Shown piece after piece: positions 16,910 through 25,063 of a DNA stretch of 64,000 bases (positions are counted from its first letter, which is position 1; the number at the start of each line of letters is the position of its first letter). The position numbers and the translations under genes were made by a program. The DNA lies in NCBI GenBank assembly GCA_041399155.1, contig JAWKTI010000005.1, forward strand, positions 124,001 through 188,000, read 5' to 3'. This DNA is from Zavarzinella sp. GTDB taxonomy: Bacteria; Planctomycetota; Planctomycetia; Gemmatales; Gemmataceae. The notes under the pieces are model-generated. The model did not search any database. It worked only from the letters and a program-made list of their open reading frames with translations, and had not been told where the DNA came from.

Positions 16910-18250
16910 TTATACCAGGCCACTGAGTGTGCTGGTGCTGTCGGCAAAGCGATCTGTTTCGATACCCATTTTTTGTAACATGCTTAACAGCACGTTGGAC
17001 ATGGGTGGGTGTTTTTCAATAGGGAATGCCAGGTGCTGTCCAAGTTTCATCCCCAGACGATGCCCACCTGCCACGAGCAGTGGCAGATTTTTCGGTGAAT
17101 GTTCCCCACCGGTGCCACTGTTCATACCGGAACCAAACATAATCGTGGTGTTATCCAGCATGTTGCCTTCGCCTTCAGCAGTCGATTTCAACATCCCCAT
17201 GAAGCGGCCTAGCCGTTCAAGGTGAAAGCGGTTAATTGCAGCAAGTTTCTGCAACATCCCTGCATCCCCACCGTGGTGGGAAAGTTCATGATGGTTTTCC
17301 CCACCGCCGCCGTAACCACCTGCTTCGCGGCTCCATTCAAAGGTAATCACCCGCGTGGTATCGGTAATGAATGCCAGGTAGCTCAGCTCCAGCATCACAT
17401 CCAGCCACATTGGGCGATCATGGCCATTCATTGGCTGGCTGTTTAACTGCAAACCGGTATCACCCACCTTGGGTTTCGGAATATCCATCCAGCGTTGCAT
17501 CCGTTCAATCTGCTTTTCGGTGGCCCGCACACTGGCAAGATATTCATCCAGTTTGCGTCGATCCGTGATACCCAGCTTCTTGTTCAGTGCGGCAGTTTCA
17601 GACGCAAGATCGTCCAGAATCGACCGCCGCTGCTGGTAACGCAACAGTAATGCTTCGCGATCTTTGGCAGTTTCTGGTACAAACAGCCGCTCAAACAGAC
17701 GGCGTGGGGAATTTTCAGATGGTTGTGGCACGCCTGTGATGTCAAAAGAGAGCGTGTGCGAATGCCCCGCACTACCCGTGCCACTCATGTCGCCAAGTTG
17801 TAGCGAAGAAAAGCGGGTATGTTTGCCATGGAAATCTGCGGCAATCTGATCCGCAGAAATCGTATTAGTGTAATCAGCACCCGGCTTTGCTTTCAGGTAG
17901 GCAGCAGTCAACCAGGTATCTGCCCCACTGTGACCACCTTCGGAAGCAGGGTGACCCAGCCCAGTGCACACGGTGAAGTCGTTGCGAAACTCTTTCAGCA
18001 CTTCCAGCGTGGGAGAAAGCGTGTAATTGGCACCGGTATCTTTCGGCACCCACTGCAGAATGTTCACACCGTTGGGCACGTAACAACAAATCATCCGTGG
18101 GACATTGCTGACCTGAGATTTTGGCCATGGTTTGAATGTGGATGGTGCCGACTGCAATTTCGGCAACATGGCATCGAGAAAAGGTAACGCCAGTGCAGCA
18201 CCAGCACCACGTAGGAGAGCTCTGCGGGAAAGAGGTTGCATCAGGTTCAT
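16910..18250 (-). CDS. DUF1552 protein
   Basis: 446 residues. A twin-arginine-type signal (LSRRALLRGAGAALALPFLD) is followed by the family blocks CCYVPNGVNILQWVP, LQLGDMSGTGSAGHSH, and the C-terminal MFGSGMNSGTGGEHSPKNLP. The family belongs to the alkaline phosphatase-like fold and is normally paired with a DUF1592-type cytochrome gene, as at 23682-27376. This copy stands alone. Convergent with the Thg1-like gene, 26 bp apart. Confidence 0.92.
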   Translation of the reverse strand: MNLMQPLSRRALLRGAGAALALPFLDAMLPKLQSAPSTFKPWPKSQVSNVPRMICCYVPNGVNILQWVPKDTGANYTLSPTLEVLKEFRNDFTVCTGLGHPASEGGHSGADTWLTAAYLKAKPGADYTNTISADQIAADFHGKHTRFSSLQLGDMSGTGSAGHSHTLSFDITGVPQPSENSPRRLFERLFVPETAKDREALLLRYQQRRSILDDLASETAALNKKLGITDRRKLDEYLASVRATEKQIERMQRWMDIPKPKVGDTGLQLNSQPMNGHDRPMWLDVMLELSYLAFITDTTRVITFEWSREAGGYGGGGENHHELSHHGGDAGMLQKLAAINRFHLERLGRFMGMLKSTAEGEGNMLDNTTIMFGSGMNSGTGGEHSPKNLPLLVAGGHRLGMKLGQHLAFPIEKHPPMSNVLLSMLQKMGIETDRFADSTSTLSGLV

Positions 18251-18408
18251 TCCGAATAATTTTCTTCTCCTGCATTATAGAAGATCCTCGGCCCCCAATG
18301 GCATGGAAAATGGCCAATGGTGCAGCGTTGTTTTAACGGTTTTCGCTGGCATTGACCTTTTTGCGATTAATCGTTATTGGCACACTATCTCAAGTTATGG
18401 AGAGAAAG

Positions 18409-19131
18409 ATGTACGCCGCAATCATGATCGCACTATCGATGTTTTCTGGTAAGCTCGCAAAGAGCACACCTGAAATGATCGAGAATCAGGTCACAATAGA
18501 ATGTCAAGTATTTCAATTCCCGCATGAGGAATGGAAAAAGATCGAAAAAACATTGAACATGTTTCCTCACAAGACGTGTACAACTTTGACCCGCAATCAA
18601 GTGGATGCAACTTCTGAACACTGGAATTCGAAGAATATTATTCGATTGTCAGCTCCGAAACTTGTTGTCTCTGCTGGAAAGGAAGGGGAAGTTTTTGTTG
18701 GCAGTCAGGACAAACGGCTTTCGAATGTACAATTCATGATTACTACCCATGGCTTTTTCCTGAAGCCTAAGATCACAAAGGTACAAACAGGATCACGGTT
18801 CACTCTGCAGCCTGTATTGGAAAAAAAAGACAACATCAAATTAACAGCTACCTATTCCGATCTGACAAATGAACGACCTCGCCAATTGAGTATTGGCATG
18901 GGAATCAGTACCAATAAGCTGGGTGGTATCGGGAATCTGGTAGAAGTACAACCTCATGATACCGAACGGACCGTGAAGGTGACACGCAGTCTTGCTTCTG
19001 GTGATTACATGTTGATTCGTCTTGCTGATGAGGTTGTCGAAGCCAATGGGTTTGATGAAAATGCCAAACCAAAAACTATGGACGTTGCTATCGTGAAAAT
19101 TGCATTGATCCGTGCAACCAAACTGAACTAA
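18409..19131 (+). CDS. hypothetical exported protein with secretin-like segment
   Basis: 241 residues from the ATG at 18409, which follows GGAGAG by 4 nt; a TTG at 18352 and an ATG at 18397 are in frame. The short N-terminal hydrophobic stretch (MYAAIMIALSMFSG) may be a signal. The segment NIIRLSAPKLVVSAGKEGEV (about 70-90) resembles the L-S-A-P-x-L...G motif of secretin-family outer membrane proteins, but no C-terminal pore domain is present. No firm function. It is more AT-rich than its neighbours and converges on the DUF3052-like gene. Confidence 0.7.
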   Translation: MYAAIMIALSMFSGKLAKSTPEMIENQVTIECQVFQFPHEEWKKIEKTLNMFPHKTCTTLTRNQVDATSEHWNSKNIIRLSAPKLVVSAGKEGEVFVGSQDKRLSNVQFMITTHGFFLKPKITKVQTGSRFTLQPVLEKKDNIKLTATYSDLTNERPRQLSIGMGISTNKLGGIGNLVEVQPHDTERTVKVTRSLASGDYMLIRLADEVVEANGFDENAKPKTMDVAIVKIALIRATKLN

Positions 19132-19171
19132 GGGCCTATTGCTGGTGCGAGCCAGACAGACTTGAATGCTG

Positions 19172-19708
19172 TCAACCAGTCTGGCCTGTGTCATGCTTTC
19201 TTTTAGTACCAGCAGGTTTGCGTTGCCTTGCTTTGGCTTTCCCACCTTCACTGATGGCGTTCTCTTCGCTTCGAGTAAATTTTGCGATATTTTCCAGCTT
19301 TCGAAATCGGAGTGCCGACCAGTCTTCATCAACTGCCACCTGGCGGACAGGTTCCCAGCCCACAGCACCCAGTGCTGCCCAGCCTGTATTGCGATGAAAT
19401 TCGCATTGGTAGCGTTTCGAACTTCCTTTGGGATAGCAAATCCACAGAATGGCATCGGTGCTGGCTTTGCCAAGCCAGCCTGCAACAGTTTCTACTTCTG
19501 CAAGTGTGCTGGCAAACACTATGGCAAAATGGAATTGTTCCAGTTGCTCTGGAAGTCGATCGATCACAACCTCTTCCAAGGCCTGCAGTTCTTTTTCGAA
19601 GCTATCTGGGGCATTGACCACCAGCATTGTACGGTGGGTGCCCAGGTTCAACTTTTTGAAAAGTGGTGTCATGCTTTTGTCCCAGATGCAATGTAACCGG
19701 TCATGCAT
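19172..19708 (-). CDS. DUF3052-like protein
   Basis: 178 residues from the ATG at 19708, which shares its A with the TAA of the preceding gene (TAATG). A second ATG at 19672 (MTPLFKKLNLG) fits the family start equally well. The patterns MLVVNAPDSFEKEL, ILWICYPKGSSKRY and VRQVAVDEDWSALRFRK match DUF3052-type proteins of unknown role. The C-terminus is Lys/Arg-rich (GGKAKARQRKPAGTKRKHD), so nucleic-acid contact is possible but unproven. Last gene of the der operon. Confidence 0.7.
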   Translation of the reverse strand: MHDRLHCIWDKSMTPLFKKLNLGTHRTMLVVNAPDSFEKELQALEEVVIDRLPEQLEQFHFAIVFASTLAEVETVAGWLGKASTDAILWICYPKGSSKRYQCEFHRNTGWAALGAVGWEPVRQVAVDEDWSALRFRKLENIAKFTRSEENAISEGGKAKARQRKPAGTKRKHDTGQTG

Positions 19709-21741
19709 TATTTCAATACTGGTAGATCGAAATTCTGGCGGAGGAGATCGTACCACGCCTTCAGGTATTCCCCACGAGTTGTTTGCGGGGTTGTTGCTGG
19801 CATCGTGAGTACTTTTGCGTTTTTGGGCAATTTACCCTGTGCATGTTCAAGCAGTTTTCTCATCCATTGCAAATCGGCTGACAGTTTCGGCTGAATATTT
19901 ACTTCTGTGCGATTCAATGGGATCAGGCGATTCATTGCCAGCATGTTGGCAGCAGCAAAGCCCACATCGTCTGGTTGAAGATCAGCGAATGGCCAGATAA
20001 CCAATGGTTGCCCCCCAGTGGGACTGCACAGACTGCTGCGAATGCGATTTAACGCCTTCGGTGACTGATAGATTTTCTGCAGTGGTAATTGCTGTTCGAT
20101 ACCCGTTGCTGACGTAGCACCTGCAGATTGACCAATCATCATTGATTGATCGTGCAACCGCACGGCACTGCTGACAATGCTGGTATAACCCAGGTTTTTC
20201 TGGGCCGCAATCAGACGATCCAGTTTTTCTGGTATCATGCTGCGGATAGGTAACAGAGCACGGTCGCTATATGGTCCCCAGCCTCGGCCGGGCTTGCCAT
20301 AACATTCCCAAGGTCCTGCCGTACCCAACGTGGGGTGAAATGCCCGCCCCGTGGGATGAAAATCATACTCGAATTGCCAGCAAGCGATGCCATCTTCATA
20401 CATCACTGTGGCATACTGGTCTTTCGCTCGATCCGTTTTCAGCGTGTCCTGTTCCTTCATGATGTATTGTGCCTTCAAATGCAACGATTCCCGCAAATAG
20501 GGCTTCGGTGGCAACTTGTTGGCTGTACCAAAATAATCGGGCAGGCGAAACTTACGAAAGTTGACCTGTGCCCGCTGCTGGGGTGTAGATCGCTCGTAAA
20601 CTGTTGTCTGCAAGTGGTATAAGTAGCCGAGAGTATGCAATTGGCAATCGCGATAGATGACATCCCGCTCCGCACGTGTCATTTCAGCAATGTTCTTTTT
20701 TGAAGATCCTTTGCTTAATTTTTCCAACTCATCGACCACGTGTAGTGGGAGGTGATCCAGGGGATAATTGATCGGCGGGATGTTGATCAAAATCATATCG
20801 TGCTTCGTTTTCAGGTCGTATTTTTTCGCATCTAGCAACCGTCTGCCGGTGTAAATTCGATCCGGCATTGGGAACCCTTTGCCAAATAGTCGTGGGTGTT
20901 TCCAGCCCACCTTCGTCCAGTCATCATAGGTCAGTGCGGTGGCCATCAAGTAGCGCCTTTCATCGTACCGATCCGGCTTTGGGATTACTGCTTCCTGATC
21001 GGTCTCTTCAATTACCAGTCCCCAGTTGATCGGATTCATATCTGTCAGTGGGTACGTTTCACGATCAGTGGGAGCGGTTGGTTCCTGAAACTCGCTCTTT
21101 AATTCTGGCCCACAGCGATGCCCCGCTTTTGACAATCGAATCACATCACCCCAGTCGCTGGCATCAATAGTGATTGTTGCATGCACAGAAACGGTGGATG
21201 GAGTGCTGGAATCACCCAACTCCTGAAAGTGAACTCCCAACAATTGATCCTGATCAACGAAACATTTAACAGGCTGGAATGCAGATAAGATCCTGATCTG
21301 TCCGCTTTCGCTGTAGGGTTGAAGCATTTCATTGAAAATCTCTGCCGCATCGTGTGGCAGCACAGTATTCTTCACCACAGTATTGCCTGGGCGTGCGACA
21401 CCGTACTTTTCGAAATTCTTCTTTTCAATCCGTTGAATCACTTCGAGAAACAATCCCGAGCGTGGGAAAGGTGTATCGTTCGTTCCGGTGCGGCCACGGT
21501 TTTCATCAATTGCTCCTAATGCTTCTGATGAAAACTGCCCACCGAGCCACCTGGTATCGTTTACCAGCACAATGTGCTTCACACCCATCCGTGCGGCCTG
21601 AAGTGCTGCTGCACAGCCAGATTCTGTACCACCGACAATGAGCAGGTCACATTCGATACGATTCGGATTCGGTGGTGCCGCCCACGAACAAAGAAATGTG
21701 GCAAAAAATGTTGTGATTGATAAGAGGATTTTTTGAATCAT
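19708..21741 (-). CDS. secreted FAD-dependent oxidoreductase
   Basis: 677 residues from the ATG at 21741, which overlaps the TGA of der as TGATG; a start four codons upstream is open. An N-terminal signal peptide (IQKILLSITTFFATFLCSWA) precedes a Rossmann FAD-binding motif (DLLIVGGTESGCAAALQAAR). The following WLGGQFSSEALGAID fits the FAD_oxidored family. Late blocks DQSMMIGQSAGATSA and WPFADLQPDDVGFAAANMLA are the FAD-closing region. Planctomycetes carry many such exported oxidoreductases of unknown substrate, often next to carbohydrate genes. The pairing with der here is odd. Confidence 0.85.
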   Translation of the reverse strand: MIQKILLSITTFFATFLCSWAAPPNPNRIECDLLIVGGTESGCAAALQAARMGVKHIVLVNDTRWLGGQFSSEALGAIDENRGRTGTNDTPFPRSGLFLEVIQRIEKKNFEKYGVARPGNTVVKNTVLPHDAAEIFNEMLQPYSESGQIRILSAFQPVKCFVDQDQLLGVHFQELGDSSTPSTVSVHATITIDASDWGDVIRLSKAGHRCGPELKSEFQEPTAPTDRETYPLTDMNPINWGLVIEETDQEAVIPKPDRYDERRYLMATALTYDDWTKVGWKHPRLFGKGFPMPDRIYTGRRLLDAKKYDLKTKHDMILINIPPINYPLDHLPLHVVDELEKLSKGSSKKNIAEMTRAERDVIYRDCQLHTLGYLYHLQTTVYERSTPQQRAQVNFRKFRLPDYFGTANKLPPKPYLRESLHLKAQYIMKEQDTLKTDRAKDQYATVMYEDGIACWQFEYDFHPTGRAFHPTLGTAGPWECYGKPGRGWGPYSDRALLPIRSMIPEKLDRLIAAQKNLGYTSIVSSAVRLHDQSMMIGQSAGATSATGIEQQLPLQKIYQSPKALNRIRSSLCSPTGGQPLVIWPFADLQPDDVGFAAANMLAMNRLIPLNRTEVNIQPKLSADLQWMRKLLEHAQGKLPKNAKVLTMPATTPQTTRGEYLKAWYDLLRQNFDLPVLK

Positions 21742-23195
21742 CAGACATCCCACAATTCGGATTTTTTACTCTTTTTAGGGGGGCGTGGCTTCTTTTTGCT
21801 TTCAGTCCCTGCCGCAGTTTCCTTTTCTGCTTTCGTGGAAAACACATCGTCCATCGCAGGCATTTTGTTGCCTTTCCCAGCAATAGTGCTGCGGTGGCGA
21901 AAATCCAGTTTGATCGGCACTTCTGCAAATGGCAGGTGTTTGCGGAAGTACCCCAGCAAATACCGCTGATAGGGTTCGTCAAACAAATCGGGGCCGTTAG
22001 TAAACAGCACAATGGTGGGTGGCTGCACAGCCACCTGAGAAGCAAAATAGATCTTCGGCTGGCGTTTCGCTTTTTGTGCAGGTGGGTTCTGTTCAATAGC
22101 AGCCCGGAGCACTCGGTTAAGTTCCCCGGTGGTCACCCGCATCTGTGCCTGCTTATGCAGGTGCTGGGCAAGGTTCAGCAGGCGGTGCACATTTTTCCCT
22201 TCTTTTGCCGTAATAAATGCCAACGGCACATAATCGAGCATGGGAAACATCTTCGAGGTGTAATCACCAAATTCTTCGGATGAAACCTGATTCACCACCA
22301 GATCCCATTTGTTGAATACGAAGATTGCCGGCTTCATGTGATCCAGAATATAGCCTGTCAATTGTTTATCGATCCGACCAATTGGCACGGTGGCATCAAA
22401 AAACATCATCACCACATCGGCCCGGCGGATCGATCGTTCTGCACGTGCCATGCTGTAAAATTCGATGCTGTTGGCCAGGCTGCTTTTGTGCCGCACACCG
22501 GCAGTATCAATAGCAATGATGGTTTTGCCATCCCGCTCAAACCGCACATCCACGCTGTCCCGCGTTGTGCCAGGAATCTCGCTGACAATCACCCTGTCTT
22601 CTTCCGCCAGGGCGTTGATAAACGTGCTTTTGCCTGCGTTGCGTTTGCCCACAATCGCTAATTTCAGCGAAACATCGCTCGGGGATTCTTCAGTATCCGG
22701 TGGCAGCTTTGCCAGAATTGCTTCCAGTAGATCGTACGCACCACGATCCTGTTCCGCACTGACAGGAACCACCGGATCAAAGCCAAATCGGTGAAAATCG
22801 TACGCGTTCGATTCAATCACTTCTGTATCGCACTTATTCACCACACAGATGATCGGTTTTTTGAGTTGCCGCAACTGTTCTACAACAACTTCATCCAGTG
22901 CCACAATACCTGTGCGGGCATCGGTCACGAACAGAATTACATCTGCGACATCGATGGCCGTATTAATCTGGCGTTCCACATCGGCCGATAACTCATCGGA
23001 ATCGACAATGCCAATCCCCCCGGTATCGAACAGTTCGAAGAAACGTCCACTGGCTTCCACCATGTACGACACCCGATCGCGTGTCACGCCAGCGGTGGGG
23101 TCAACGATGCTGATTCGTTTCCCTGTCAGCCAGTTGAACAACGACGATTTGCCCACGTTGGGGCGTCCTACAATTGCAACAATCGGTAAAGCCAT
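21741..23195 (-). CDS. der: GTPase Der (EngA), ribosome assembly
   Basis: 484 residues. There are two tandem GTPase domains. The first has GRPNVGKSSLF (about 10-20), DTGG and NKCD. The second has GKRNAGKSTFIN (about 183-194), DTAGVR and NKWD. A C-terminal KH-like domain follows, with KIYFASQVAVQPPTIVLFTN as its core. A basic tail (KKKPRPPKKSKKSELWDV) is unusually Lys-rich. Der is essential for 50S subunit maturation. It is the first gene of a three-gene operon with the FAD oxidoreductase and the DUF3052-like gene. Confidence 0.97.
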   Translation of the reverse strand: MALPIVAIVGRPNVGKSSLFNWLTGKRISIVDPTAGVTRDRVSYMVEASGRFFELFDTGGIGIVDSDELSADVERQINTAIDVADVILFVTDARTGIVALDEVVVEQLRQLKKPIICVVNKCDTEVIESNAYDFHRFGFDPVVPVSAEQDRGAYDLLEAILAKLPPDTEESPSDVSLKLAIVGKRNAGKSTFINALAEEDRVIVSEIPGTTRDSVDVRFERDGKTIIAIDTAGVRHKSSLANSIEFYSMARAERSIRRADVVMMFFDATVPIGRIDKQLTGYILDHMKPAIFVFNKWDLVVNQVSSEEFGDYTSKMFPMLDYVPLAFITAKEGKNVHRLLNLAQHLHKQAQMRVTTGELNRVLRAAIEQNPPAQKAKRQPKIYFASQVAVQPPTIVLFTNGPDLFDEPYQRYLLGYFRKHLPFAEVPIKLDFRHRSTIAGKGNKMPAMDDVFSTKAEKETAAGTESKKKPRPPKKSKKSELWDV

Positions 23196-23681
23196 CTCAC
23201 GCCTGGGAAAGATTTACTTTCCTGCTAAAGTCATTTGGAACAATCTGGCATTATATCACGTTCACAGGTTCAAACGAATTACACTGTAGGGTTTTTGCGT
23301 CTTTGGGCATACCTCAACGGAACGCTGGATTCTTTTGTGCTACCCCATGTATACTGAGCCGCGACGACCATATGCCAAAAAAGCATGAAATTATTTCCAT
23401 GCACATATTAATATATCCATGTAAATTTTGTTCAGTGTCAATTTTTGTGAAAAATGAGATCACTTACACGTATTACTTTTGTCGTAAGTCTTTGATTTGT
23501 AAGCAATTACGACAATGCCAATTATTTCGATGATTTTCTGAAAATAACGATCAAAAGACTGTTTGATAGATGCTGTGGTGCTGTCGAAGGGCAATTGGTA
23601 TCGACAAATTTCCACTTGCGACCCTACGACAAAACCGTGATGGAAACCGCCTGGACCTAACCCGTTGTCCCGTAAGGGATA
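23196..23681. other. intergenic region, 486 bp, no gene seen
   Basis: This lies between der (start) and the end of the DUF1552 gene, both on the minus strand. It is AT-rich in its middle (23380-23540). One plus-strand frame (23174-23533) carries several Cys and Phe residues but has no convincing start or family. Promoter sequence for der is expected at 23196-23280. I see no RNA gene or repeat. Confidence 0.6.
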
Positions 23682-25022
23682 TTAATTCAACCCATTCAGA
23701 ATCCCGGTGCTGTCGCCGAGTTGTTCCAATTGCACATCCAGACGCTGTAACAGTGCCAGCCACAGATTATTCAGTGGGGTTTCTTTACCATATATCAGGT
23801 GGCGACCGGTGCTGACCTTGCCACCCGCGCGGCCAGCCATGACGATGGGTAAATTATCGTGGTTGTGGGCATTTCCATCGGAATTCCCACTGCCATAGGC
23901 CACCATCGCATGATCCAGCAATGTACCAGCACCTTCAGGTGTGTTTTGTAGTCTGGTCAGGAAGTAGGCCAGTTGTTTTGTGTGAAACTCATTAATCTGG
24001 CGGATTTTGTCCTTCTTTTCCTGCTTGTTTTCGTGGTGAGACAGGTCGTGGTGGCCTTCCCGCACGCCAATGAAGGGGTAAGGTTTGTTGCTGCCTTCAT
24101 TCGCAAACACATAGGTTGCCACCCGCGTGACATCTGCCTGAAATGCCAGCACCAGCAGATCGGCCAGTAGCTGCAGGTGCTCTTCATAATTTGCCGGAAT
24201 ACCAGTGGGGGCTTTTTGGTCCGGTGCCTTCACTGGTGGCAGTTTTTCGGCCTGAGCAATCCGCACTTCCACATCTCGCAATGCAGAAAAATACTCATTC
24301 AGCTTGCGTTGATCGTTGGTGCCCAGTTTGCGGGTTAAATCTGATGAGTCTTCTTTAATGAAATCGAGAATACTCTTTCGTTTGGCATCCCGTTCCGCAC
24401 GTGCTGCATCATTGCCATTGCCAAACAATCGTTCGAACACCAGCTTCGGGTTAATTTCCTTTGGTAATGGCTGGGTGCCCGATTTCCACGACATGGTGGA
24501 TGAATAGACGCACGAATAACCACTGTCGCAGTTGCCTGCCATGGCCCCACCTTCAGCCCCGATTTCAATCGAAGGAAGCCGCGTCTGGTGGCCAATGCGG
24601 CCTGCAGCAACCTGGTCTACAGAGATACCCGCCCGAATATCCAAACCATCGGTTTTCCGTGGCTGGCACCCAGTCAAAAACGCAGCCAGCGCCCGTGCGT
24701 GATCCCCACCACCATCTCCGTGGGCACGTGCTTTGTCTGCGGTCAGATTGGTCAGCACGTTGATGTTATTCAAATGCTTTTCTAATGGTTTAAGAATTGC
24801 TGGAAGATCGGCTGCGGACAGCTTACCTTCTGCTTTGGGTGTCCAGTCAGCCATATTCACGCCGTTAGGCACATACAGGAAAGCCAGCCGATTCGGGATT
24901 TTGGGTGCGGAGCCGGGATTCGCCCATGCCGACTGTGGTGCCATTGCTTCCAGCCAGGGGATGGCAATTGCTGCACCAATACCTTTCAGAACCGTTCGAC
25001 GATCTAATGCTTGAATATTCAT
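23682..25022 (-). CDS. DUF1552 protein, partner of the DUF1592-type gene
   Basis: 446 residues. Twin-arginine-like start (LDRRTVLKGIGAAIAIPWLE), then FLYVPNGVNMADWTP, a family block GGGDHARALAAFLTG, and REGHHDLSHHENKQEK. The closing part has GSGNSDGNAHNHDNLPIVMA. It lies 41 bp downstream of the DUF1592-type gene on the same strand, the typical planctomycete pair. The family is exported and likely phosphatase/sulfatase-fold; its substrate is unknown. Confidence 0.94.
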   Translation of the reverse strand: MNIQALDRRTVLKGIGAAIAIPWLEAMAPQSAWANPGSAPKIPNRLAFLYVPNGVNMADWTPKAEGKLSAADLPAILKPLEKHLNNINVLTNLTADKARAHGDGGGDHARALAAFLTGCQPRKTDGLDIRAGISVDQVAAGRIGHQTRLPSIEIGAEGGAMAGNCDSGYSCVYSSTMSWKSGTQPLPKEINPKLVFERLFGNGNDAARAERDAKRKSILDFIKEDSSDLTRKLGTNDQRKLNEYFSALRDVEVRIAQAEKLPPVKAPDQKAPTGIPANYEEHLQLLADLLVLAFQADVTRVATYVFANEGSNKPYPFIGVREGHHDLSHHENKQEKKDKIRQINEFHTKQLAYFLTRLQNTPEGAGTLLDHAMVAYGSGNSDGNAHNHDNLPIVMAGRAGGKVSTGRHLIYGKETPLNNLWLALLQRLDVQLEQLGDSTGILNGLN

Positions 25023-25063
25023 AATATCACCATATTTTCATTGAGTAATTTTTCGTAAGTTCT

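Noticed and set aside
23174..23533. Cys-containing plus-strand ORF
   Set aside because: It starts inside der on the opposite strand, has no start signal and crosses an AT-rich region; no family.
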